Assembly: GCF_003236175.1 (NCBI RefSeq)
Contig: NZ_QKTW01000020.1
Location: 1-64,000, forward strand
Source: Taibaiella soli
Lineage (GTDB): Bacteria; Bacteroidota; Bacteroidia; Chitinophagales; Chitinophagaceae
Direction of reading: 5' to 3'
DNA length: 64,000 bases
The notes under the pieces are model-generated. The model ran no database searches. It had not been told where the DNA came from and saw only the letters and a list, made by a program, of their open reading frames with translations. Shown here one piece after another: positions 15,242-23,883 of the stretch. The translations under genes were made by a program, and so were the position numbers. Each line of letters begins with the position of its first letter. Position 1 is the first letter of the stretch.

Positions 15242-18067
15242 ATGAAATTAAAACTACCCGCAGTTTTGTTGCTTGCCGCTACCCAAACAGTAGTCGCATC
15301 TGCACAAAACAACAGGCAGACCTCTCTCGTAAAGGGCAGGCTGTTTAATAAGATAACGAAGCAGCCCGCCAATGATGTTCAGATTATTTTTCCTGGTCTG
15401 AAATTGCTTACAATCACTGATGGCGAAGGCAATTTTAATTTTAGCCAGGTTCCTTATGGTACTCAGAAAATGGTTGTAGGCGGTAACACCGTTAAGGCAG
15501 ATACCATCACAATCGTGATCAGTAAAGACCTCGTAGATGTTGGCGACATTCAAGTGACTCCTTCCGAAAATGGTCTTGTAGCTACACAGTTAACACAGAT
15601 TCCGACAATCGCTATTGAAGATGCGAATGTGAGCGTGGACGACGATGGTGTGAAAGGTTCTGCAGTAAGTGGTTTGCTGACTGCTAGTCGTGATCCGTTT
15701 GTAAATACTGCTTCCTTCACATTTGGTCAGTATCGTTTCCAGGCGCGTGGTTATGATCGTAACGCGCAGCAAGTGTTGGTAAACGGTATGCCGATGAATG
15801 ACGTGGAAACCGGTGATGCAAGCTGGAACCAGTGGGGCGGCCTGAACGATGCATTCCGTGCAAGAAACAATACTTACGGCCTTACGCCGTCTGATTATAC
15901 GTTCGGTGGTATGAACGGTAGTGTTTATTTTGATGCAACTGCAGCCAACCAACGTAAGCAAACACGTATTACTTATTCAGCGACCAACCGTCAGTATAAA
16001 AATCGTCTGATGTTAACGCACAGTTCTGGTTTGATGAAAAATGGCTGGGCTTATTCATTGTCTGTGTCTAAACGCTGGGCGAATGAAGGATATATTCCGG
16101 GTACGTTTTACGATGCGTATTCTTATTACGCCGGTGTCAGTAAAGTGTGGAAAAAACATCAGTTTAACCTGACGACATTTGGAGCGCCAACCCGTCGTGG
16201 TAAAGGTACAGCGGCAACGCAAGAAGCTTATGATCTTGCTGGCAGTCACTTCTATAATCCAAACTGGGGTTATCAGAATGGCGAAAAGCGTAATGCTAAA
16301 GTGAACGAGTATTTCCAGCCGGTGGTTATCGCTAACTACGAATACAAACCTTCTGATAAAACGGATTGGAATACTACAATAGGTTATCAGTTTGGCAAGA
16401 ATAAAAACTCTACGCTGGACTGGTATAACGCACAGGACCCTCGTCCGGACTATTATAAAAACATGCCGAGCTATTATGTAAATGGTCTGACGAATCCATC
16501 TCCGGATCTGGCCGATCAGGTGCGTGCTCAGCTGGAAGCAAATCCAAGCCAGATGCAGCTCGACTGGAATAAACTATACGATGCGAATTCTGTGAATTAC
16601 GAAACAATCCACAACGCAAACGGTATTGCCGGTAACGATGTGTATGGCCGTCGTGCAATGTATATCGTCGCTAATGATGTGGATGATATCAAGAAATTCA
16701 ACTTCAGCAGTAACCTCACGCATTCACTGAACGAGCATATCATTCTGTACACAGGTATCACGTTTATTACACAACGTACAGAAAGCTACAAGGAAGTTGC
16801 AGACCTGCTTGGTGCCGATTTCTATGTAAACTACAATCAGTTTGCATCACGTGATTATCCTGGTAAAGCGGATGTGTATCAAAATGATCTGAACAATCCA
16901 AACCGCATTGTGAAAGAAGGTGATAAATATAGTTACGACTATATCACGCATTTCAACAAAGGCTGGTGGTGGGGCCAGGCGGCATTTACTTACAACAAGT
17001 TTGATTTCTTTGTTGCGGCAAATGCAGGCATCAATTCATTCAGTCGTGAAGGTCTTTATCGTAATGGTTTGTTCCCGAATACTTCTTATGGGAAAGGCGC
17101 TACTGAAAGCTTCTTTATCTATGGTCTGAAAGGTGGTGCTACTTATAAGATCAACGGTCGTAACTATCTCTTCGTAAATGCGAGCGCTGGTGCAGATGCC
17201 CCAACGGTTGATAACACTTACATTTCTCCGCGTACCCGTGGTAACGTAGTGGATAACCCGACAACGCAAAAATACCAGACGGTAGAAGGTGGTTATTTGC
17301 TGAAAGCACCGAATATCAATGCGCGTGTGGTTGGCTATGCAACAGATATCAAAGACGCAACAGATATTCAGCGTTTCTATAACGATGATCCGAACGTACA
17401 GTCTTTCGTAAACTTTGTATCGCAGCACGTAAACTCACGCTATGTGGGTACTGAACTTGCGGTAGATGTGAAGGTAATGCCAACGCTGAATCTTATTGGT
17501 GTTGCGGCTGTAGGACAGGCATTCTATACAAATCGTCCGACGATTTCTTCTTACAAAGACAACGACACAACAAGTAATCCTACGACCTATACTGTTTATA
17601 ACAAGAACTACTATGTTGCTGCTGGTCCGCAAAGCTCTTACACTGCTGGTGCACGATACAACTCTAAAAAGTACTGGTGGGCTGGTATCAATTTCAACTA
17701 TTTCGACAGAAACTATGTTGCTGCTGCGCCAATCCGTCGTACGGTAGATGCTGTTGATGGTCTGGTGCCGGGTTCTCCTGAATGGAATGAAGTATTGAAT
17801 CAGGAAAAACTGCCGTCTGCTTTCACTGTAGATCTGAGTTTTGGTACTTCTATTATGCTGCACAAATGGCTGAAACAAATTCCGCGTAGCACAATTTTAT
17901 CAATTAACGCCGGGGTGAGCAACCTGCTTGATAACCAGGATGTCGTTACCGGCGGGTTTGAACAGCTGCGCTTTGACTTTACTAACGGTAATATCGGCAA
18001 GTTTCCAAGCAAATATTTCTATGGTTTTGGCCGTAACTACTTCGTGAACGTGAGTCTTAGATTTTAA
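15242..18067 (+). CDS. TonB-dependent receptor with carboxypeptidase-like N-terminal domain
   Basis: 941 residues from the ATG at 15242, with signal peptide MKLKLPAVLLLAATQ ending ASA; a TTG 12 codons upstream is unlikely. After the leader comes a CarboxypepD_reg domain (VKGRLFNKITKQPANDV, then TDGEGNFNFSQVPYG). The plug region has VLVNGMPMNDVETGDASW, and a large 22-strand-type barrel ends in NYFVNVSLRF with the C-terminal Phe of barrel proteins. It would import a ligand over the outer membrane using TonB energy. The partner gene is a DUF5689 lipoprotein 39 bases downstream rather than SusD, so this is not a classic polysaccharide locus. The neighbouring EEP enzyme hints at a phosphate- or nucleotide-containing ligand; this is inference. 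Confidence 0.93.
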   Translation: MKLKLPAVLLLAATQTVVASAQNNRQTSLVKGRLFNKITKQPANDVQIIFPGLKLLTITDGEGNFNFSQVPYGTQKMVVGGNTVKADTITIVISKDLVDVGDIQVTPSENGLVATQLTQIPTIAIEDANVSVDDDGVKGSAVSGLLTASRDPFVNTASFTFGQYRFQARGYDRNAQQVLVNGMPMNDVETGDASWNQWGGLNDAFRARNNTYGLTPSDYTFGGMNGSVYFDATAANQRKQTRITYSATNRQYKNRLMLTHSSGLMKNGWAYSLSVSKRWANEGYIPGTFYDAYSYYAGVSKVWKKHQFNLTTFGAPTRRGKGTAATQEAYDLAGSHFYNPNWGYQNGEKRNAKVNEYFQPVVIANYEYKPSDKTDWNTTIGYQFGKNKNSTLDWYNAQDPRPDYYKNMPSYYVNGLTNPSPDLADQVRAQLEANPSQMQLDWNKLYDANSVNYETIHNANGIAGNDVYGRRAMYIVANDVDDIKKFNFSSNLTHSLNEHIILYTGITFITQRTESYKEVADLLGADFYVNYNQFASRDYPGKADVYQNDLNNPNRIVKEGDKYSYDYITHFNKGWWWGQAAFTYNKFDFFVAANAGINSFSREGLYRNGLFPNTSYGKGATESFFIYGLKGGATYKINGRNYLFVNASAGADAPTVDNTYISPRTRGNVVDNPTTQKYQTVEGGYLLKAPNINARVVGYATDIKDATDIQRFYNDDPNVQSFVNFVSQHVNSRYVGTELAVDVKVMPTLNLIGVAAVGQAFYTNRPTISSYKDNDTTSNPTTYTVYNKNYYVAAGPQSSYTAGARYNSKKYWWAGINFNYFDRNYVAAAPIRRTVDAVDGLVPGSPEWNEVLNQEKLPSAFTVDLSFGTSIMLHKWLKQIPRSTILSINAGVSNLLDNQDVVTGGFEQLRFDFTNGNIGKFPSKYFYGFGRNYFVNVSLRF

Positions 18068-18106
18068 TCAATTATCAAAAAGCTTTTAATAAAAAATATT
18101 CCAATA

Positions 18107-19507
18107 ATGAAACGTTTTCAATTAGCTCTGTGTGTTCTGGTTAGTGCTTTGTCATTCACTTCATGTGTGAAGAAAAATTTCGACGCGCCACCAGATTCAA
18201 GTAACTACGATCCAAATCTGCCGACCAGCGGTTCGCTTGCAAAAGCACGGGCGCTTTTAGCCGGTACTGTTGCTGTACCTATCGATTCAGACTGGACCAT
18301 TTCGGCGACAGTTATTGCAGATGACCGTTCGGGTAATCTGTACAAGCAGATCGTAGTGGACGATGGTACCACAGGTATGACTTTGCTGCTCGAAGCAAAC
18401 AATCTGTATGGTAACTATCCGGTAGGCCGTAAGATCTATCTGAAAACAAAAGGCCTTTACATTGGTATGTACGGTGGCTTGCCCCAGATCGGCATGATAG
18501 ATGAAACAGGTTCTATGATCGGTATTCCGTCTACACTGATCGGTGGTCACGTAATCAAGGGTGATTTTCCGCATCCGGTTATTCCAGATACTGTTTCCCT
18601 GAATGATCTGAACGATGGTTTACTGAATCGTTTGATCTATATCAAAGACGTAGAATTTGCAGGTTCTAACCTCGGTATGAGCTACGCACAGCCGTCAGCA
18701 ATTGCGAGTGGTACAAGTCGTACTGTTGAGGATTGCGCTGGTAACACCATTACGCTGCGCACCAGTGGTTATGCAAACTTCCAGCCTTATATCGTTCCTT
18801 CTGGTAAAGGTGGTATTGCTGGTATCTACACTACTTACAACGGTACGCCGCAGCTGATACTCCGCGATACTACAGATGTAACTATGTATGGCGAACGTTG
18901 TGGCGCAAATACGCCATTTATTACGATTGACAGCATGCAGAAAATGTATACCGGCGCTGATGCGGTAATGCCAACTGCAAAAATCTCTTGTATCGTAATT
19001 TCTGACCGTGCAAACGGCAATACGACCGCTTCTAACGTAATCGTTCAGGATGCAAGCGGTCGCGGTGTTGTAATGTATTTCTCCGGTAGTGGTAACACGC
19101 CAACTTATGATATGGGCGACTCGCTGGTTGTAGATATCACGGCTATGACGCTCACTACTTATCAGGGCGGACTGGAACTGAAAGCAAACACAAGTAAAGT
19201 TGTAAACTATAAAGGCAACCACGCTGTAACGCCTTTGTCGATCTCCCTGGATGACCTGAATGCAAGTTTCATCACTTATCAGTCTACACTCGTAGAAATC
19301 AAAAATGCAACAGTGTCTGGCGGTGGTACTTACAGCGGCAACAAAACACTGAACGACGGTACTAGTACCATTTCTCTGTACACAACGAGTGCAGCAGGTT
19401 TTGCTTCGCAGCCTGTACCGACTACCCCGATGACTTACCGTGGTATCGCAACGCCATATACTAACGGTAACGAAATCAAACTCCGTAACCTTAACGACGT
19501 TTATTAA
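18107..19507 (+). CDS. DUF5689 lipoprotein (OB-fold-like repeats)
   Basis: 466 residues with lipoprotein signal (LSFTSC, Cys20). The N-terminal half matches the DUF5689 pattern: ISATVIADDRSGNLYKQIVV, GTTGMTLLLE, PVGRKIYLKTKGLY and LPQIGMI. The C-terminal half repeats OB-like strands (ISCIVISDRANGNTTASN, then VQDASGRGVVMYF; and VVDITAMTLTTYQGGLELK). OB folds of this kind are seen in nucleic-acid-binding and nuclease-associated proteins. It is immediately downstream of the TonB receptor and is likely its surface lipoprotein partner. The T9SS anchor-J gene follows 91 bases later. No enzymatic motif was seen. Confidence 0.85.
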   Translation: MKRFQLALCVLVSALSFTSCVKKNFDAPPDSSNYDPNLPTSGSLAKARALLAGTVAVPIDSDWTISATVIADDRSGNLYKQIVVDDGTTGMTLLLEANNLYGNYPVGRKIYLKTKGLYIGMYGGLPQIGMIDETGSMIGIPSTLIGGHVIKGDFPHPVIPDTVSLNDLNDGLLNRLIYIKDVEFAGSNLGMSYAQPSAIASGTSRTVEDCAGNTITLRTSGYANFQPYIVPSGKGGIAGIYTTYNGTPQLILRDTTDVTMYGERCGANTPFITIDSMQKMYTGADAVMPTAKISCIVISDRANGNTTASNVIVQDASGRGVVMYFSGSGNTPTYDMGDSLVVDITAMTLTTYQGGLELKANTSKVVNYKGNHAVTPLSISLDDLNASFITYQSTLVEIKNATVSGGGTYSGNKTLNDGTSTISLYTTSAAGFASQPVPTTPMTYRGIATPYTNGNEIKLRNLNDVY

Positions 19508-19598
19508 AATTTAAGTGTAGCGGTTGAGCACTGAACCCGTTTGGCTGCTGCGCTTTTCATAAATACCCATAATAGAAGAAAATTTAAAAATCCATAAA

Positions 19599-21419
19599 AT
19601 GAAAAGAATCGCTTTACTTATCGCAGGCATCGCTGCCGGTTTCGCAGCGAATGCTCAGCTTTCCCTGTCTGGATCAAGCTACACTCAAAATTTTGACAAC
19701 ATCGGCAACGGTTTGCCGGCAGGTTGGGAAGTAGACTCGCTCGCTACGCCAACTTCAAAAGGTGTTGTAATGGCATTTGATACGACAAAAACAGCCTGGT
19801 CGGTAACAACCGGAAAGTTTAAAAACTTTGCTTCTAAAGGCACTTTCGCTGTAAATAACATTCCTTCGGCAACTCAGTCTGCTGCCACAGACCGCGCTTT
19901 GGGTGTTCGTCAGGTAGGCTCGCTCGATTCAATGATTGCATTTGAATTGCAGATCACAAATACTTCAGGGCTTACAGGTTTCAATCTCGGTTTCGATCTG
20001 ATGTCTCTTGATTCTACTACGCCTCGTACTTCTACATGGGCTGTTGATTATGGTTTTGGCGCTAGCCCTTCGTCATTTACAACAGCAAATGCTACTGGTA
20101 CGCTGACTACAGGTAACGGTGTTTTTTCAAGCAATCACATCACTGTAAACTTTGGTAGCGCACTGGATAATCAGACAGGAACAGTTTGGATTCGTGTAAT
20201 TGTACCACACAGAACAACCGGTTCCGGTACGAGATCTTCTGCTGCAATTGATAATTTTAACTTGACATGGAATGGCTCGGGCGTGACAAACTATCGTCCG
20301 CTGGTGAGTGCTAAGAACCCTACAAACGGTGCTACCGGTGTACTGCCAACGACCAATCTGGCTGTAACTTTCGACCGCAACATTTCAAAAGGTTCAGGAA
20401 ATATCTACCTGAAAAATCGTACAACGCAGCACACAGATACTTTCGCAGTAACTGCTTCAAGTGTAGCAGTAGCAGCAAAGGTAGCTACGATCACTACGGG
20501 TTTCTTGTTGGATAGCAATACAGTTTATCATGTTACTTTTGATTCTACTGCTTTTGATACAGCTTCTTACAGAAGCTACGGTATCTATGATACAACTGCG
20601 TGGATGTTCACAACTATTCCAAATGCATCTCCTGTAATCACTGTTACTTCGCTGAGCGAAAATTTTGATAATGCATGTGCTACAGGTAGCACCAACCAAA
20701 TGCCGAATGGCTGGAGCAAATACAGTGTAACTGGTGCTCAGCAATGGAATTGTTATAGCTACGGTTACCAAAGCACTCCTTGTTACAACATGAACGGTTA
20801 CCAAACGAGTGTTAACTATGTAAACGAAGACTGGTTGATCACGCCACGTATGGATCTGTCTGCAATGTCTGCTGCTTATTTCACTTTCCGCGCTTACAAA
20901 AAATTTGCGGGTGATGATATGAAAGTAATGGTGTCTAACAGCTACTCTGGCAATGGTGCGCCTACAGGCTTTATTGATCTGGCTGTAAACTTCTCTGCTG
21001 TTGATACAAACTTCAAACAATTCTCTGCTGATATTTCTTCTTATAAATCACAGCCGGTATTCGTAGCGTTCAAATATACCAGCGATGCTTCTAATGCAGC
21101 TCAGTGGAAAGTGGACAACGTACTCGTGTCTGCAACACCTGCAAGCGTAGCTAACCTGGCTAAAAACAATATGGAGCTGACAGTTGTTGGTAATTCAACA
21201 TCAAATAACATCACGCTGATGTTTGATGTAAAACAAGCTGGTGCTTACACTGTGAGCGTACTTGATATCACTGGTCGCGAAATTGTTCGTCGTAATGTAA
21301 CATTAGGAACAGGTGTACAACGTTTTTCTGTAGATGGTATGTCGCTGAACAGCGGTATGTACATCGTTAAAATGAGCAATGAAAATAGCTTCGGTGCTAC
21401 AAAAGCTGTAGTACAATAA
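19599..21419 (+). CDS. T9SS-sorted protein with anchor-J and Big_5-type domains
   Basis: 606 residues. Signal peptide MKRIALLIAGIAAGFAANA. The N-terminal domain (YTQNFDNIGNGLPAGWE) is a jelly-roll-like region often found in Bacteroidota surface proteins. Next comes a bacterial Ig-like domain (NPTNGATGVLPTTNLAVTF, then NIYLKN) around 245-345. A choice-of-anchor-J/MAM-like domain follows (LSENFDNACATG, NEDWLITPRMDLSAMSAAYF, AQWKVDNVLV) around 350-505. The last ~80 residues (LTVVGNSTSNNITLMFDV, then NSGMYIVKM) are a T9SS C-terminal domain. It probably belongs with the TonB receptor/DUF5689 pair and may capture or present substrate at the surface. Confidence 0.87.
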   Translation: MKRIALLIAGIAAGFAANAQLSLSGSSYTQNFDNIGNGLPAGWEVDSLATPTSKGVVMAFDTTKTAWSVTTGKFKNFASKGTFAVNNIPSATQSAATDRALGVRQVGSLDSMIAFELQITNTSGLTGFNLGFDLMSLDSTTPRTSTWAVDYGFGASPSSFTTANATGTLTTGNGVFSSNHITVNFGSALDNQTGTVWIRVIVPHRTTGSGTRSSAAIDNFNLTWNGSGVTNYRPLVSAKNPTNGATGVLPTTNLAVTFDRNISKGSGNIYLKNRTTQHTDTFAVTASSVAVAAKVATITTGFLLDSNTVYHVTFDSTAFDTASYRSYGIYDTTAWMFTTIPNASPVITVTSLSENFDNACATGSTNQMPNGWSKYSVTGAQQWNCYSYGYQSTPCYNMNGYQTSVNYVNEDWLITPRMDLSAMSAAYFTFRAYKKFAGDDMKVMVSNSYSGNGAPTGFIDLAVNFSAVDTNFKQFSADISSYKSQPVFVAFKYTSDASNAAQWKVDNVLVSATPASVANLAKNNMELTVVGNSTSNNITLMFDVKQAGAYTVSVLDITGREIVRRNVTLGTGVQRFSVDGMSLNSGMYIVKMSNENSFGATKAVVQ

Positions 21420-21438
21420 TTTAGTTCTGATTTTTTGA

Positions 21439-21473
21439 AAAAGCCTGCCTGTATTTACAGGTGGGCTTTTTTC
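21439..21473 (+). terminator. Rho-independent terminator
   Basis: AAAGCCTGCCTGTA pairs with its imperfect complement ACAGGTGGGCTTT, followed by a T tract, 20 bases after the T9SS gene stop. It closes the TonB/DUF5689/T9SS transcript. Confidence 0.85.
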
Positions 21474-21519
21474 TTGTCATAAAAAATTGGTTAATTGCAG
21501 CACTAAAAAAATTGAAATT

Positions 21520-22026
21520 ATGTCACTGAATCAAGCGTTGATCGCAGAACTGAAACAAGAAGCGGCTAGCACCCGCAAAATGCTGGAACGTGTACCTACA
21601 GAACACCTTGGCTGGAGACCACACGAAAAATCAATGACACTGCGCGGCCTGGCCGGTCACGTGGCGGAATTGTCTGGCTGGACTGCTATGACCGTGCACA
21701 CCGACGAGCTTGATTTTGCTAAGACAGAATACGCGCCGCCAGCGGTAGAAAGTACAGAAGATTTGCTGAGAATTCACGACGAACATCTTGAAAAAGCGGT
21801 TGCTGCTTTGCAGAACATTCCGGAAGAAGATTTTAATAAAATCTGGACGCTGAAAGCTGGTGATCAGATTTACCTGCAACAGCCGAAGAAAGTGGTATTG
21901 CGCAGCATGTGCTACAATCACGTATATCATCACCGCGGTCAGCTGAGTGTATATCTGCGTATGCTCAATGTACCGGTTCCGGGTATGTACGGTCCGTCTG
22001 CAGATGAAATGCCAGCTGCTAATTAA
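21520..22026 (+). CDS. DinB/YfiT-family putative metal-dependent protein
   Basis: 168 residues from the ATG at 21520 (MSLNQALIAELKQEA); a TTG 11 codons upstream is unlikely. It is a four-helix-bundle protein of the DinB superfamily. The metal-ligand histidines are at the expected places: GLAGHVAEL in the second helix and CYNHVYHHRGQLSVYLR in the last helix. Relatives include thiol-S-transferases (bacillithiol, mycothiol) and damage-inducible proteins of unknown role; despite the name, it is not a DNA polymerase. The gene is monocistronic, with a terminator at 22127-22158. Substrate unknown. Confidence 0.87.
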   Translation: MSLNQALIAELKQEAASTRKMLERVPTEHLGWRPHEKSMTLRGLAGHVAELSGWTAMTVHTDELDFAKTEYAPPAVESTEDLLRIHDEHLEKAVAALQNIPEEDFNKIWTLKAGDQIYLQQPKKVVLRSMCYNHVYHHRGQLSVYLRMLNVPVPGMYGPSADEMPAAN

Positions 22027-22126
22027 TTGCTCAAAGCTTAACGCACAAAGCTACTCTTTTCATCCGGAGCGGAGTCGAAGGGGAAGTTTCCCACAAAGAG
22101 TCATAAGAAGCAAAGATGCCTTATAG

Positions 22127-22158
22127 AAAACGGTCCCACAGCACTGCGGGACCGTTTT
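22127..22158. terminator. Bidirectional hairpin terminator
   Basis: AAAACGGTCCC and GGGACCGTTTT form an 11-bp perfect stem around a 10-base loop, located between the convergent DinB-family and pfkA genes. Confidence 0.85.
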
Positions 22159-22196
22159 TACTATATGACCTTTTAACTTTTTAACCCTTTAATCTT

Positions 22197-23180
22197 TTAC
22201 ACAGACAGCACCCGTATCATTTCAATCATATCCGTACTGATACCGGCATTCGTTTTGATCACCTGCTGGAAAGGTGTGTACGTAATATCTCCATTAACGA
22301 TGCCCGTCATTACTTGTGTTTTATTTTCACGAAGTGCTAATACTGCTGCATAGCCCAAACGGCTCGCCAGCACACGGTCGGCATAAGTAGGAGAGCCGCC
22401 GCGCTGAATATGCCCCAACACTGCATAGCGCGTATCTATTTTCGGAAAACGCTCAATTATTCTTTTCGCAACTTCTGCGGCACCGCCAAATTCATCGCCT
22501 TCCGCAACTACTAATATATGTACACTTTTACTGCGGCGCTCATCACTATCAATCCGGCACAATACGTCCTCGATATCGGTCATGATCTCCGGAATTAAAA
22601 TATCTTCTGCACCGCAGGCAATGCCACTATTGAGGGCAATATAACCGGCGTCACGCCCCATTACTTCAATCACAAATAAACGATCGTGTGCTTCGGCAGT
22701 ATCTCTGATTTTATCGATCGCCTCTACTGCAGTGTTTACCGCCGTATCAAAACCGATTGTAAAATCGGAACCGGAGAGATCTTTATCAATAGTGCCCGGA
22801 AGTCCTACTGCAGGAATTGTATATTGTTTAAAAAATTCTACCGCTCCGCGAAAAGTACCATCGCCACCGATCAAGACCAAAGCTTCAATGCCATGTTTCT
22901 GCAATTGATCATAAGCAGCCTTTCTGCCTTCATCAGTTTTAAAAGCGTCACTGCGGGCGGTTTTCAGGATGGTCCCCCCTCTTTGAATAATATTGGCGAC
23001 ATCGGTTGTTTTCATCTGGAAAATATCACCTTCGATCATGCCCTGATAGCCATGGCGGATACCGTACACTTCCATGTCATAATACAACGCCGTACGTACC
23101 ACCGCACGAATTGCAGCATTCATCCCCGGACTATCGCCGCCTGAAGTCAGTAAGCCTATTTTTCGGATCGTCTTTTCCAT
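22197..23180 (-). CDS. pfkA: ATP-dependent 6-phosphofructokinase
   Basis: 327 residues, the standard length for bacterial PfkA. It phosphorylates fructose 6-phosphate to the 1,6-bisphosphate. Seen are GGDSPGMN (14-21, ATP loop), GGDGT (105-109; Gly at the position that is Asp in pyrophosphate-using enzymes), PGTIDKD with catalytic Asp132, EVMGRDAGYIAL, and LGHIQRGGSPTYADR. The usual TIDND reads TIDKD here, a variation next to the catalytic residue. The gene is 67 bases downstream of the response regulator on the same strand and might share its transcript. FbaB at 8104 is the next glycolytic step. Confidence 0.96.
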   Translation of the reverse strand: MEKTIRKIGLLTSGGDSPGMNAAIRAVVRTALYYDMEVYGIRHGYQGMIEGDIFQMKTTDVANIIQRGGTILKTARSDAFKTDEGRKAAYDQLQKHGIEALVLIGGDGTFRGAVEFFKQYTIPAVGLPGTIDKDLSGSDFTIGFDTAVNTAVEAIDKIRDTAEAHDRLFVIEVMGRDAGYIALNSGIACGAEDILIPEIMTDIEDVLCRIDSDERRSKSVHILVVAEGDEFGGAAEVAKRIIERFPKIDTRYAVLGHIQRGGSPTYADRVLASRLGYAAVLALRENKTQVMTGIVNGDITYTPFQQVIKTNAGISTDMIEMIRVLSV

Positions 23181-23247
23181 AGTGTTTTTCCAATCAGTTA
23201 TTACTACTGCAATTTACAACTAAGCTGTGTTTAAAATAGAGGTCCGA

Positions 23248-23883
23248 CTAATCTATCAGCCCCATGTCAATCGCTTTTTTTATCAAAGCTGCAGCATTTT
23301 TTACACCGAGTTTCAGCAGCAGATTATTACGGTGATGATCTACTGTTCGCTTACTGAGAAATAATTTATCGGCAATATCCTGACTGGTTTGATTGGTTGC
23401 CACCAGCTGCAGAATTTCTTTTTCCCTGCGCGTCAGCACCAGCTCTTCTGGAAATGTTTGCGCGCTGCTGATGGTATGGCGCAGTACTTTATCTTTCAGT
23501 TCATCTGCCAGAAAACTCTTGCCGGAGTTGACTGCATGTATAGCGGCTACAATCTCTGCTTCTGGCGCGGTTTTCAACACATAGCCCAAAACGCCTTGCT
23601 GTAGCATGTTTTTGATATGGTAAACAGTGTCCAGATTAGTGAGTGCTACCATTTTTACAGAAGGATAGAGCCGGGATACAATCTTTGCCAGTTCATCGCC
23701 TTGTTGTCCGGGCATTTGAATATCGAGCATCAAAACATCGGGTAATGTTTTTTTCAGACCTTCCAGCAATTCAGTTCCATTCCGGTAAGAACCGCAGAGT
23801 TCCATGTTGTTCTGGCGTTGAATAATACTTTCCAGTCCGTTCAATATAAGTGGATGATCGTCTGTGATGGAGATTTTGATCAT
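23248..23883 (-). CDS. NarL/LuxR-family response regulator
   Basis: 211 residues. The receiver domain (1-125) has the acidic pair Asp8-Asp9, the phospho-acceptor Asp54 in LMLDIQMPG, and conserved Thr/Lys positions in VALTN and VLKTAP. The C-terminal LuxR-type helix-turn-helix (about 145-208) reads LTRREKEILQLVATNQTSQD, then LFLSKRTVDHHRNNLLLKLG. The start ATG overlaps the kinase stop codon (ATGA), so translation is coupled to the kinase gene. It probably binds inverted repeats; GGTATAAA-type sites lie upstream of the adjacent giant T9SS gene (25896-26023). Confidence 0.94.
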   Translation of the reverse strand: MIKISITDDHPLILNGLESIIQRQNNMELCGSYRNGTELLEGLKKTLPDVLMLDIQMPGQQGDELAKIVSRLYPSVKMVALTNLDTVYHIKNMLQQGVLGYVLKTAPEAEIVAAIHAVNSGKSFLADELKDKVLRHTISSAQTFPEELVLTRREKEILQLVATNQTSQDIADKLFLSKRTVDHHRNNLLLKLGVKNAAALIKKAIDMGLID

